A stretch of 6,847 bases of DNA from Mariprofundaceae bacterium (GCA_015489095.1 WFMN01000043.1:1-6847), one strand, 5' to 3'. Positions 1 through 6,847 are shown, counted from the stretch's first letter. The notes: generated from the letters alone by a model not told the origin. Numbers and translations are program-made.

Positions 1-1794
1 AGCTTCGTGGTGCGCGAGGTGGAGATCAACGATCCGATGACGGTGGCGGAGTTGGCCAGCCGGATGGCGGTCAAGGCCGCGGAGGTGGTCAAGATCCTGT
101 TTGGCATGGGGGTGTCGATCACGGTCAACGAGTCGATCGACGCCGAAACCGCCCAGTTGGTGGTGGAAGAGGTCGGCCACAAACCGAAGGTGATCAACGA
201 GGCCGCGGTTGAGGATTCGCTCTCGATCGAGGAGGAAGAGGTGGACGAAGCGGCGTTGCAGCCCCGTCCGCCGGTGGTGGTGGTGATGGGCCATGTCGAT
301 CACGGCAAAACCTCGATCCTCGATGCGCTGCGCAAGGCCAATGTGGCCTCGGGCGAGGCGGGGGGCATCACCCAGCATATCGGCGCCTACATGGTGAAGC
401 TGGAGAGCGGCGAGCGGGTGGTGTTTGTCGATACCCCCGGCCACGAGGCCTTTACCACCCTGCGCGCCCGCGGTGCCGAGTTGACCGATGTGGCGGTGTT
501 GGTGGTGGCGGCCGACGACGGCGTGATGCCGCAGACGGTGGAGGCGCTCAACCATGCGCGTACCGCAGGGGTGCCGATCATTGTCGCCGTCAACAAGATC
601 GACAAGGAGGGCGCCGATATCGAGCGGGTGAAGCGGCAGCTCGCCGAGCACGAGGTGGTGCCGGAGGATTGGGGCGGGGACACCATCTTTGTTCCGGTCT
701 CCGCCCATACCGGCGAGGGGCTGGACGAGCTGCTGGAGATGCTGGCGCTGCAGACCGAGCTGCTGGAGTTGCGCGCCAACCCCGACGCACGCGCGCGCGG
801 TTTCGTGATCGAGTCGCGGCTGGACAAGGGGCGCGGCCCGGTGGCTACCGTGCTGGTGCAGAACGGTACCTTCAAGAAGGGGGATATCGTGGTGGTCGGC
901 AGCGTGATGGGCAAGATCCGCGCCATTATCGATGAAAACTCGGTGCAGCACCGTACCGCGGGACCCTCGGTGCCGTTTGAGCTGCTGGGGCTGAACGCGG
1001 TGCCGGAGGCCGGCACCGAGATCCTGGCTGTAGAAAATGAGCGCAAGGCGCGCGAGTTGGTGCGCTACCGCGAAGAGAAGGCGCGCAACAGCCTGCTTCC
1101 GCCCAAGAGTGTGGTGGCCACCGGCGAGGATGGCGCGCCCGATATGAATGCGCTGTTCGCCGCCGCGCGGGGAGAGACCGCTATCGAGGTGCCGATTGTG
1201 ATCAAGGGCGATGTGACCGGCTCGGTGCATGCGCTGGCGGAGTCGCTGACCAAGCTGGGGACGGATCAGGTGAAGGTGAAGGTGATTCACAAGGCGATCG
1301 GCGGCATCAAGGAGTCGGATGTGATGCTGGCGGCCGCCGCCGGTGCCATTGTGATCGGCTTCAATGTGCGGCCGGATGCCAAGGCCAAGCGGATGGCGGC
1401 GGCGGAAGGGGTCGATATCCGTTTCTACACCGTGATCTACGATGCGATCGACGAAATGAAACAGGCGATGGCCGGCAAGCTGTCACCGGACGAGGTGGAG
1501 AAGGTGATCGGCGCCGCCGAGGTGCGCGAGGTCTTCAATGTGCCCAAGATCGGCGCCGTTGCCGGCAGCTACATCACCGAAGGGCTGGTGCACCGCAAGG
1601 CGAAGGTGCGCGTGTTGCGCGATAATGTGGTCATCTACCAGGGCGAACTGGCGTCGCTGCGCCGCTTCAAGGACGATGTGCGCGAGGTGCGCGCCGGCTA
1701 CGAATGCGGTATCGGCATCGAGAAGTTCAATGATATCAAGGTGGGCGACACCTTCGAGTTTTACGATATCGAAGAGGTGGCGGCCACGCTTTGA
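1..1794 (+). CDS. infB: Translation initiation factor IF-2 (5' end beyond window)
   Basis: IF-2 is the GTPase that places initiator fMet-tRNA on the 30S subunit and promotes 50S joining. Counting residues from a GTG at base 7, the G domain shows G1 GHVDHGKT (95-102), G3 DTPGHE (142-147), G4 NKID (196-199) and a G5-like SAH. Before it lies the IF2-N fold beginning [10 protein letters not shown]; after it come the beta-barrel domain II, domain III (near [12 protein letters not shown]) and the C-terminal fMet-tRNA-binding domain with the conserved cysteine in GYECGI. The frame is open from base 1, and proteobacterial IF-2 usually has several hundred more N-terminal residues, so the GTG at 7 is not the likely start and about a third of the protein is probably missing. 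The stop TGA overlaps the rbfA start. Identity is certain; only the start is unknown. Confidence 0.98.
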   Translation, partial: SFVVREVEINDPMTVAELASRMAVKAAEVVKILFGMGVSITVNESIDAETAQLVVEEVGHKPKVINEAAVEDSLSIEEEEVDEAALQPRPPVVVVMGHVDHGKTSILDALRKANVASGEAGGITQHIGAYMVKLESGERVVFVDTPGHEAFTTLRARGAELTDVAVLVVAADDGVMPQTVEALNHARTAGVPIIVAVNKIDKEGADIERVKRQLAEHEVVPEDWGGDTIFVPVSAHTGEGLDELLEMLALQTELLELRANPDARARGFVIESRLDKGRGPVATVLVQNGTFKKGDIVVVGSVMGKIRAIIDENSVQHRTAGPSVPFELLGLNAVPEAGTEILAVENERKARELVRYREEKARNSLLPPKSVVATGEDGAPDMNALFAAARGETAIEVPIVIKGDVTGSVHALAESLTKLGTDQVKVKVIHKAIGGIKESDVMLAAAAGAIVIGFNVRPDAKAKRMAAAEGVDIRFYTVIYDAIDEMKQAMAGKLSPDEVEKVIGAAEVREVFNVPKIGAVAGSYITEGLVHRKAKVRVLRDNVVIYQGELASLRRFKDDVREVRAGYECGIGIEKFNDIKVGDTFEFYDIEEVAATL

Positions 1795-2135
1795 GCATCA
1801 CCGCCAACCGCGAGCGCTACCGCTCCGACCTGCAGCACCACCTGTCGGTGCTGTTGCAGCGTGATGTCAACGACCCGCGGCTGCAGGGGGTGAGCATCAC
1901 CCGCATCGACCTCGGCCGCGGTAACGACGCGATTCACATCTGGGTGCACTCGATGCTGGAGCAGGACGGGGAGGTGGTGACCCGAGGGTTGCAACGGCTC
2001 GCCGGCTTCTTCCGCCACGCGCTGGGCAAGAGCCTCCACCGGCGGAAGATCCCGGAGCTGCGCTTTCATTGGGATCTGGCCTTCGAACAGGGCAACGCGA
2101 TGGTGGAACGGCTCAACAACATGGAGCGTTCGTGA
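1791..2135 (+). CDS. rbfA: 30S ribosome-binding factor A
   Basis: RbfA is a small KH-fold protein that binds the immature 30S subunit and assists late maturation of the 16S rRNA 5' end. The 114-residue product shows the family landmarks: a basic N-terminal helix, VNDPRL at 26-31, the strand IHIWVHSML, and the C-terminal block AGFFRHALGKSLHRRKIPEL leading into FHWD. Length and ends match compact RbfA proteins, without the long acidic tail found in E. coli. The start is TTG, overlapping the infB stop by 4 bases (TTGA). No good Shine-Dalgarno is seen; GAGG lies 13 bases upstream and GGTGG 10 bases upstream, so re-initiation by ribosomes finishing infB is likely. Its place directly after infB is the classical operon order. 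Confidence 0.95.
   Translation: MSITANRERYRSDLQHHLSVLLQRDVNDPRLQGVSITRIDLGRGNDAIHIWVHSMLEQDGEVVTRGLQRLAGFFRHALGKSLHRRKIPELRFHWDLAFEQGNAMVERLNNMERS
2123..2126 (+). promoter_or_regulatory. Ribosome binding site of nrnA
   Basis: GGAG five bases before GTG 2132, inside the last codons of rbfA. It supports the GTG over the upstream in-frame ATG at 2069 as the nrnA start. Confidence 0.6.
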
Positions 2136-3112
2136 CCGTTCCGGCGGCCGATTGGCAGGCGGTAGTCGATCAGATCGGAGATGCCCGCGGGGTGGTGTTG
2201 ACCACCCACCAGAACCCCGACGGCGACGGGATCGGCTCGATGCTGGCGCTCTTTCACTACCTAAGCGGCCGCGGGGTGCGGGTGTTCGCCCATTGTATCG
2301 ACCCTGTGCCCCGTATCTACCGTTTTCTTCAAGGATCCGAGCAGGTTAGCACGGGCTGTTTCGACGAGCGGGATGTCGATCTCATCCTCTGTCTGGACTG
2401 CGGCGCCAAGGGGCGGTTGGCGCAGGATCCCCCCTTTTTCGCCGATCGTACCCTGATCAATATCGACCACCATGGCAGCAACCACCGCTTTGGCGACATC
2501 AACATCGTGGATGCCGGCTACAGCGCGACCGGGGTGATGATCGCCGACCTGATCCGTTTCGACGGCGGAGCCCTGACCCCGGCCATCGCCGAGGCGATCT
2601 ATGTTACCATCATCACCGACACCGGCAGCTTTCGCCACCGCGGGGTGGATGGCGCCCTGCATCGGCTGACGGCCGATCTGATCGACGCCGGGGTGGATCC
2701 GGAGCGGGTGGGGCAGCAGGTCTATAGCTGCAATAGCCACGCCCGTATGCGGTTGATGGCCTGCGCGCTCGAGTCGCTCACCTTCACCCACGAGGATCGG
2801 GTGGCGTGGATCGAGGTGACCGAGGAGTCCTACGCCCGTAGCGGCGCCGACGCGGAGGATACCGAGGGGCTGATCGATATCGCCGCCTCGGTGCGGCGGG
2901 TGGAGGTGGCGGTGTTTCTGCGCCCCAACGATCATGGCGCGGGGTGGAAGGTCAGTTTTCGCTCCCGTGGGCGGGTGCAGGTGGGTGATCTGGCGGCCAC
3001 TTTGGGCGGTGGCGGCCACCCCTGTGCCGCCGGTTGTCTGGTGCGTGGCGATCTGGCGGCGGTGAAGGCGCGGGTGGGCGCGCAGGTGGATGTGGCGCTG
3101 GCGGCCTGCTAG
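2132..3112 (+). CDS. nrnA: DHH/DHHA1 phosphoesterase, NrnA-like nanoRNase/pAp phosphatase
   Basis: Family members hydrolyse 2-5 nt RNAs and dephosphorylate 3'-phosphoadenosine 5'-phosphate (pAp) in the cytoplasm, using two metal ions. From the GTG start (326 residues) the DHH domain has HQNPDGD (26-32), DCG (89-91), the signature IDHHGSN (111-117) and TDTGSF (162-167). The DHHA1 substrate-binding domain ends in GGGGHPCAAG (292-301). All expected metal ligands appear present. The frame is open further upstream to an ATG at 2069, but that would add 21 non-homologous residues inside rbfA; the GTG at 2132 has GGAG five bases upstream and overlaps the rbfA stop as GTGA. The rbfA-nrnA pair suggests coupled synthesis of ribosome-maturation and RNA-turnover factors. 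NrnA is the best subfamily match; other DHH members are possible but less likely. Confidence 0.92.
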   Translation: MTVPAADWQAVVDQIGDARGVVLTTHQNPDGDGIGSMLALFHYLSGRGVRVFAHCIDPVPRIYRFLQGSEQVSTGCFDERDVDLILCLDCGAKGRLAQDPPFFADRTLINIDHHGSNHRFGDINIVDAGYSATGVMIADLIRFDGGALTPAIAEAIYVTIITDTGSFRHRGVDGALHRLTADLIDAGVDPERVGQQVYSCNSHARMRLMACALESLTFTHEDRVAWIEVTEESYARSGADAEDTEGLIDIAASVRRVEVAVFLRPNDHGAGWKVSFRSRGRVQVGDLAATLGGGGHPCAAGCLVRGDLAAVKARVGAQVDVALAAC

Positions 3113-3115
3113 CCG

Positions 3116-4024
3116 GTGATGGCGCTATCTGGCGTAGTGTTTCTCGATAAACCGGTCGGCTGGAGCTCGCGCAAGGCGGTCAACGTGGTGGCGCGCGTGC
3201 TGGGCGGAGGGCGCAAGACCAAAGCGGGACACACCGGTACGCTGGATCCCTTGGCCAGTGGTATGTTACCGATATTGTTGGGTTCGGCCACCCGGTTCGC
3301 GGCTATGGGGCTGGAGGCGGAGAAGGTGTACCGCATCACGGTCGATCTTGCACGGCAGACCACCACGCTCGATAGCGAGGGGGAGGTGTGTGGCCGTTTC
3401 GATGGCTGGCGGCAGCTCACCCGCGCTAGGATCAGCGACCAGCTCGCCGCCATGGTGGGCGAGATGGAGCAGGTGCCTCCCGCCTATTCCGCCATCCGCA
3501 TCCATGGGCAGCGCAGCCACAAGTTGGCGCGTGCCGGCAAGGCGGTGGCGCTGCCGCCGAGGCGGGTCACCATCCACCGCGTCGATCTGCTGGATCTCTC
3601 GCTGCCGGAACTCACCCTCGAAATCCACTGTTCCAAAGGTACCTACATGCGCGCTTTCGCGCGGGATCTGGGCTCTGCGCTCGGCGTTGGCGGCACCATC
3701 GTGGCGTTGCGTCGGCTGCAGACCGGTGGCTGGGAGGCTTCGCTGATGGTGACAATGGCGCAGCTGGAGGAGGCGGGGGAGGCGTGCCTCCATCCGGTGG
3801 GGTTTTGGTTGCGTCATCTGCCGCGCGCGCAGCTATCCCCGCGCGATGCCGCGCGTTTTTTGCACGGGCAGCGGGTGGCAAACCCCGACCTGGCACCGGC
3901 GGAGCAGGTGGCGGTCTTCTGTGGCGCGCACTGCTTGGGCACCGGGCGTGTCGGGGCGGGAAGGGGGAGTTGGCCGGTGCTGCATCCGGCGCGGGTGATC
4001 CCGGATGCGGAGATTGCGTTGTAG
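3116..4024 (+). CDS. truB: tRNA pseudouridine(55) synthase TruB
   Basis: TruB converts uridine 55 of the T-loop of most tRNAs to pseudouridine and also acts as a tRNA chaperone. The 302-residue frame shows GVVFLDKPVGWSS at the N-terminus, the catalytic motif GHTGTLDPLASG with the nucleophilic Asp at 44 (43 if the second start is used), PPAYSAIRIHGQRSHKLAR, and the motif III block HCSKGTYMRAFARDLG. The last 70 or so residues form the C-terminal PUA-like region. Two starts are adjacent: GTG 3116 and ATG 3119. The ATG is more usual and loses only one residue. Neither has a recognisable Shine-Dalgarno, so translation probably depends on ribosomes finishing nrnA, whose stop is 3-6 bases upstream. 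Length is close to the E. coli enzyme. Confidence 0.96.
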   Translation: MMALSGVVFLDKPVGWSSRKAVNVVARVLGGGRKTKAGHTGTLDPLASGMLPILLGSATRFAAMGLEAEKVYRITVDLARQTTTLDSEGEVCGRFDGWRQLTRARISDQLAAMVGEMEQVPPAYSAIRIHGQRSHKLARAGKAVALPPRRVTIHRVDLLDLSLPELTLEIHCSKGTYMRAFARDLGSALGVGGTIVALRRLQTGGWEASLMVTMAQLEEAGEACLHPVGFWLRHLPRAQLSPRDAARFLHGQRVANPDLAPAEQVAVFCGAHCLGTGRVGAGRGSWPVLHPARVIPDAEIAL

Positions 4025-4028
4025 GAGG
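4023..4028 (+). promoter_or_regulatory. Strong Shine-Dalgarno of yceH
   Basis: AGGAGG, a perfect anti-16S match, begins within the truB stop codon (TAG 4022-4024) and lies six bases before ATG 4035. It is by far the best ribosome binding site in the plus-strand operon and fixes the yceH start. It implies that yceH can be translated independently of truB. Confidence 0.85.
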
Positions 4029-4034
4029 CGGAGA

Positions 4035-4649
4035 ATGGAGTTGTCGAACCGCGAGATTCGGGTGTTGGGATGCCTGTTGGAAAAGCAGCTCACCACGCCG
4101 GACTACTATCCGTTGACGCTGAAGGCGTTGACCGCGGCCTGCAATCAGAAAAGCAGCAGGAATCCGGTGATGGCGCTCAGCGAGGGAGAGGTTGGTTCCG
4201 TGCTGCACGACTTACGCCGCGAGGGGCTGGTGACGGCGCTGACGGGCGGCAGGGCGGATCGTTTTGAGCAGCAGATTTCGCGCAAACTTAGGCTCGACAG
4301 CAAAGAACGGGCGGTGATGAGCGTGCTGATGCTGCGTGGCGCCCTGACCCTCAACGAGATTCGCACCTATACCGGACGCATGGTCACCTTTGACGACGCC
4401 CAAGCACTGCAACAGGTGTTGACGGCGCTGATGGAGCGCGAGGAGCCCTTGGTGCGCCAGCTTGCGCGTGCGCCTGGGCAGCGGGAAGCGCGCGTTGTGC
4501 ATCTGCTCGGAACCGATGCGGAGCCGGAAGGTGCCGCGGAGGCAAACGACCCGGTCGCCGCCGATGGCGATTTGAACGCGCGGGTAGCCCGATTGGAACA
4601 GGAGGTGGCGCAATTGCGCGCGCAGGTGGAGGCGCTTGTCGGCGCATAG
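4035..4649 (+). CDS. yceH: YceH family protein (DUF480), tandem winged-helix
   Basis: This is a conserved protein of unknown function. From ATG 4035 it has 204 residues and matches E. coli YceH along its length: RVLGCLLEKQLTTPDYYPL (9-27), ACNQKSSRNPVMALSEGEV (35-53), the second-half block LMLRGALTLNEIR (98-110) with RM and F following, and VRQLARAPGQREARV (140-154). The family folds as two winged-helix domains. The tail (about 179-203) is a coiled coil with leucine/valine heptads, as in E. coli, preceded by an acidic, alanine-rich linker. Ten more in-frame residues are possible from ATG 4005, inside truB, but they are arginine-rich and absent from the family. The perfect AGGAGG six bases before ATG 4035 decides the start. 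Winged helices suggest nucleic acid or protein binding, but no role is established. Confidence 0.93.
   Translation: MELSNREIRVLGCLLEKQLTTPDYYPLTLKALTAACNQKSSRNPVMALSEGEVGSVLHDLRREGLVTALTGGRADRFEQQISRKLRLDSKERAVMSVLMLRGALTLNEIRTYTGRMVTFDDAQALQQVLTALMEREEPLVRQLARAPGQREARVVHLLGTDAEPEGAAEANDPVAADGDLNARVARLEQEVAQLRAQVEALVGA
4628..4632 (+). promoter_or_regulatory. Possible ribosome binding site of cca
   Basis: GGAGG inside the end of yceH lies three bases before TTG 4636, shorter than the usual spacing. It is the only Shine-Dalgarno-like sequence near any candidate cca start; GTG 4687 has none. Confidence 0.45.
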
Positions 4650-6096
4650 CCTTGCTCCGCTCGCGGCGGCTTCGGTTGCCGCGCCGGTGCTGGCGCTGTG
4701 TCGCGCCATCGCCGCCGCCGGTGGGCGGGCGTGGCTGGTAGGCGGCTGGGTGCGCGATGCCTTGCTGGCCGATGGGCGGCAACCTTCGTCCACCGACTAC
4801 GATCTGGAGGTGTACGGCCTTGATTGGGAGGCGCTGCGCGCGCTGGCCACGCGCTTCGGCCGCGTGACGCCGGTGGGAAAGCAGTTCGCCGTGCTCAAGC
4901 TGACTGGAGGCGGCGTGGTGATGGATCTGGCCTTGCCGCGGCGGGAGCGCAGTTCCGGCACCGGTCACCGCGACTTCGCGGTGGTGGCCGACCCCGACAT
5001 GACCCCACGGCAGGCGAGTAGCCGCCGCGATTTCACCATCAACGCCATGATGTATGACCCGCTCTGCTCCGAGCTGCTCGACTTTTATGGTGGAAGGGCG
5101 GATTTGAAGGCGGGGGTGCTGCGCCATGTTGGCGAGGCCTTCTCCGACGATCCGCTCCGCCCCTTGCGCGGCATGCAGTTTTGCGCCCGTTTGAACGGGG
5201 TGTTGGCCGAGGAGACGGCGCGGTGCTGTCGCCGCATGGTGGCGTTGGCGTCGGCGCTGCCGGTGGCGCGGGTGTGGCAGGAGTGGCGCAAGTGGGCGCG
5301 ATCAGCCTATCCCGATGCCGGATTGCGTGCCCTAGCCGATAGCGGTTGGCTCGCCTGTTACCCTCCGTTGCAGCGGCTGCCCGCCACCCCACAGGATCCG
5401 CGCTGGCACCCCGAGGGGGATGTGTGGCAACACACGCTGCAGGTCTGTCGGCAGGCGGCGCGCATCGCGCTGCGCGAGGAGATGGCCGAGGAGGGGCGGC
5501 TGGTGCTGCTCTTTGCCGCGCTGTGCCACGATCTGGGCAAGCCGGAGACCACCGCGGTCGGCGCGGATGGCGCCATCCATTCACGCGGCCATGCCGAGGC
5601 GGGGAGTGTCGCGACGGCCGCGCTGCTGCGGATGATCGGGGCGCCGAAATGGCTGCGGGAGCAGGTGACGCCGTTGGTACGCGAGCACCTAGTGCACCTG
5701 CATGGGGAGCCGACCGAGCGGGCGGTGCGCCGACTTGCCAGCCGCCTACAGCCGGCGACGATTGCGATGTGGGAGCATCTGATCGAGGCCGATGCCTCCG
5801 GGCGGGCGCCCAACCCCCCGGATCGCCCAGCCAAGGGGTGGCTGCAGGTGGCCGAGGCGATGCGCGTGACACGCAAGCCGCCGCGGCCGCTGCTGACGGG
5901 AAAGTGGCTATTGCGGCAGGGGATGGAGCCCGGCCCCGCGATGGGGGCGGTGCTGAAGGCGGCGTGGCAGGCGCAGTTGGATGGCGAGATCGCCACCGTT
6001 GACGATGCCGAGCGGTGGTGGTGGGAGCGCGGCTTGCTGTCACGGACGGAGGAGCGCGGGAGGCGCTCCCGTCCTAACGCAGCGGGTGAAACTTGA
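4636..6096 (+). CDS. cca: Class II tRNA nucleotidyltransferase with HD domain (CCA-adding type)
   Basis: The enzyme adds CCA, or part of it, to tRNA 3' ends from CTP and ATP. The 486-residue product has the nucleotidyltransferase signature LVGGWVRDALL (34-44), the metal-binding DYD (54-56), RRDFTINAM (130-138) and the base-recognition block DDPLRPLRG (171-179). An HD domain follows, with H266, H298-D299 in CHDLGKP, RGH at 317-319 and D386 in EADASGR, which suggests phosphohydrolase activity as in E. coli Cca. The loop between the DYD and RRDFT motifs is unlike E. coli Cca (LPRRE..GTGH), so A-adding or CC-adding specificity cannot be excluded. The start is TTG, 14 bases inside yceH, with GGAGG only 3 bases upstream; the next in-frame candidate is GTG 4687, which lacks a Shine-Dalgarno. 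The last 15-20 residues, rich in Arg and Glu, run through a hairpin and overlap the opposite gene. Confidence 0.9.
   Translation: MSAHSLAPLAAASVAAPVLALCRAIAAAGGRAWLVGGWVRDALLADGRQPSSTDYDLEVYGLDWEALRALATRFGRVTPVGKQFAVLKLTGGGVVMDLALPRRERSSGTGHRDFAVVADPDMTPRQASSRRDFTINAMMYDPLCSELLDFYGGRADLKAGVLRHVGEAFSDDPLRPLRGMQFCARLNGVLAEETARCCRRMVALASALPVARVWQEWRKWARSAYPDAGLRALADSGWLACYPPLQRLPATPQDPRWHPEGDVWQHTLQVCRQAARIALREEMAEEGRLVLLFAALCHDLGKPETTAVGADGAIHSRGHAEAGSVATAALLRMIGAPKWLREQVTPLVREHLVHLHGEPTERAVRRLASRLQPATIAMWEHLIEADASGRAPNPPDRPAKGWLQVAEAMRVTRKPPRPLLTGKWLLRQGMEPGPAMGAVLKAAWQAQLDGEIATVDDAERWWWERGLLSRTEERGRRSRPNAAGET
6044..6074. terminator. GC-rich hairpin between convergent genes, possible bidirectional terminator
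   Basis: The arms GGACGG (6044-6049) and GAGCGC (6052-6057) pair with GCGCTC (6063-6068) and CCGTCC (6069-6074). This gives a 12 bp stem with a 2-base bulge and a 5-base loop. The stem lies in the last codons of cca and starts at the final base of the minus-strand stop codon (TAG 6076-6074), where a terminator for that gene would be placed. There is no T-run after it on either strand, so it is not a canonical intrinsic terminator. It may instead protect the 3' end of the transcript or pause polymerase. Confidence 0.4.
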
Positions 6097-6847
6097 TCCT
6101 GTTGATGCGGAATATATCGAAGTGATCGGCGGGTAGATCGAACGGCGCGGCGGCGCGGATCGCCTTGATCAGGGATTGATCGATGTTGGCATCCCCCGAT
6201 GGCCTGCTGATGGTGATCTGACGGATAGAGCCGTCACGATTGAGGCGGAGCAGCACGATCGGATCGTCGAGCTGGCGCGGGCTTTTGGCCGGAACCTTCC
6301 AATGGTTCTGCACCTTGCGCTGGATGCGGGCGATGTAGCGGTTGATCTCCTGATCGGTCATGCCGGCGGTGAGGTGGCTGCTTGCCAGTGGGCGGGCGGA
6401 GTGTGCCGGTGCGGCATGGCGCTTGCGGGCGCTGGCCGGGGCGTCGCTGACCGACTCTTGGGGGGCGAAAGGATCGAAGTCGAGCGGCTTCTTCTTTGGC
6501 CGTGGCCTGGCCTTGGGTTTTGCCCGATGCTTCACCGCCTTGTTCACCTTTGGTTTGGGGTGGTGCGTGGCCTTGTTGTGCGGTTTGGCTACGGGATGCT
6601 TTTTTGCTCGCCGTTGGTGATGTCTTTTGCGCCGGTGGGGTGGTGTTTTTGTTACCGCGGGCTGGGCGGTGATGAGCCGCACCTGCACGGGGTGCATCGG
6701 CGGTGGTGGCGTGGCTGTGCTGTGTCCCAGCAGCCAGAAGAGGGTGACCAGCAGCAGATGCGCCGCAATCGCCGCCAGATAGTCCGGCCACTGCAGCGCA
6801 TCCTGATCGTTTAGGGGGTAGGGCGGGTTAGTGCTGGTCAGGCTCAG
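6074..6847 (-). CDS. TonB/TolA-type envelope energy-transducing protein (N-terminus beyond window)
   Basis: Such proteins span the inner membrane once, cross the periplasm and pass proton-motive energy from ExbBD or TolQR to the outer membrane. An ATG at 6697 would give 207 residues, but the frame is open to the window edge, adding 50 residues with no ATG, GTG or TTG, so the true start lies beyond 6847. Those 50 hold a hydrophobic helix (AAIAAHLLLVTLFWLLG); its His fits the essential His of TonB/TolA helices, while the Ser expected four residues earlier is Ala. A Pro-rich stretch, VQVRLIT and a very basic, His-rich linker follow. The last 90 or so residues are a TonB/TolA C-terminal domain: YIARIQRKVQNHWKVP, VLLRLNRDGSIRQITI, SGDANIDQSLIKAI, AAAPFDLP. 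The YIARIQRKVQNHW segment favours TolA, the linker TonB, so no symbol is given. Genes for tolQR or exbBD would be expected upstream, off the right edge. The stop TAG lies inside the cca coding sequence. Confidence 0.85.
   Translation of the reverse strand: MSLTSTNPPYPLNDQDALQWPDYLAAIAAHLLLVTLFWLLGHSTATPPPPMHPVQVRLITAQPAVTKTPPHRRKRHHQRRAKKHPVAKPHNKATHHPKPKVNKAVKHRAKPKARPRPKKKPLDFDPFAPQESVSDAPASARKRHAAPAHSARPLASSHLTAGMTDQEINRYIARIQRKVQNHWKVPAKSPRQLDDPIVLLRLNRDGSIRQITISRPSGDANIDQSLIKAIRAAAPFDLPADHFDIFRINRIKFHPLR

Noticed and set aside
7..9. GTG 7 as the start of infB
   Set aside because: The frame is open to base 1 and IF-2 needs a longer N-terminus, so this is a window-edge artefact. An internal IF-2 start, as used in E. 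coli, cannot be judged without the upstream sequence.
2069..2131. ATG 2069 as the start of nrnA
   Set aside because: It would add 21 residues overlapping rbfA that do not resemble the family. GTG 2132 has a Shine-Dalgarno and the same 4-base overlap style as infB/rbfA.
2261..3019. 252-codon minus-strand open frame opposite nrnA
   Set aside because: No family resemblance; it mirrors the DHH/DHHA1 coding sequence, whose motifs are intact on the plus strand.
3102..3115. Small inverted repeat CGGC/GCCG around the nrnA stop codon
   Set aside because: Only four base pairs and no T-run; expected by chance in GC-rich DNA and located inside a tightly coupled operon.
4384..5127. 247-codon minus-strand open frame spanning the yceH/cca junction
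   Set aside because: Gln/His/Arg/Pro-rich shadow frame crossing two well-supported plus-strand genes; no motif and no credible ribosome binding site noticed.
5039..6043. 334-codon minus-strand open frame opposite cca
   Set aside because: Low-complexity Pro/Arg/Ala/Ser composition typical of antisense frames in GC-rich genes, with no recognisable motif. The opposite strand carries a clear nucleotidyltransferase and HD domain.
6176..6814. 212-codon plus-strand open frame opposite the TonB/TolA-type gene
   Set aside because: The minus strand has a recognisable membrane helix and TonB/TolA C-terminal domain. The plus frame is a Trp/Gly/Cys-rich complement of the Pro/Lys/Arg linker, without motifs.

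Overview
The window is a dense, GC-rich stretch of bacterial core genome. Five plus-strand genes are packed without gaps: infB (5' end cut off), rbfA, a DHH-family nrnA, truB and yceH, followed by a tRNA nucleotidyltransferase gene (cca) as the sixth. They meet tail to tail a minus-strand gene for a TonB/TolA-type protein whose N-terminus runs off the right edge. The organism is very probably a Gram-negative proteobacterium. The evidence is the TonB/TolA-type protein, which implies an outer membrane, a YceH clearly like the E. coli protein, and the infB-rbfA-truB order. The class cannot be fixed from this window. An nrnA between rbfA and truB is not the Escherichia arrangement.

Bases 1-6096 read as one operon, the distal part of the classical nusA-infB translation and RNA-maturation cluster. 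infB/rbfA and rbfA/nrnA overlap by 4 bases each (TTGA and GTGA). truB starts 3 or 6 bases after nrnA, yceH starts 10 bases after truB behind a perfect AGGAGG, and cca starts 14 bases inside yceH. No promoter or terminator is visible inside this run. The shared theme is translation and RNA metabolism: initiation (IF-2), 30S maturation (RbfA), destruction of very short RNAs and pAp (NrnA), pseudouridine 55 in tRNA (TruB) and the tRNA 3' CCA end (Cca). YceH has no established role in these.

Bases 6074-6847 carry the minus-strand gene. The frame stays open to the window edge and encodes a membrane segment, an unusually basic and histidine-rich linker, and a TolA/TonB C-terminal domain. It overlaps cca by 23 bases, and a strong GC-rich hairpin (6044-6074) lies in the overlap zone. 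There are no non-coding stretches longer than 10 bases, and I saw no RNA genes, mobile elements, CRISPR arrays or long repeats.

I do not see a novel system here. The points worth a second look are the composition of the TonB/TolA linker, the convergent overlap with its hairpin, the divergent flexible-loop region of the nucleotidyltransferase, and the replacement of the usual rpsO-pnp neighbours of truB by yceH-cca.
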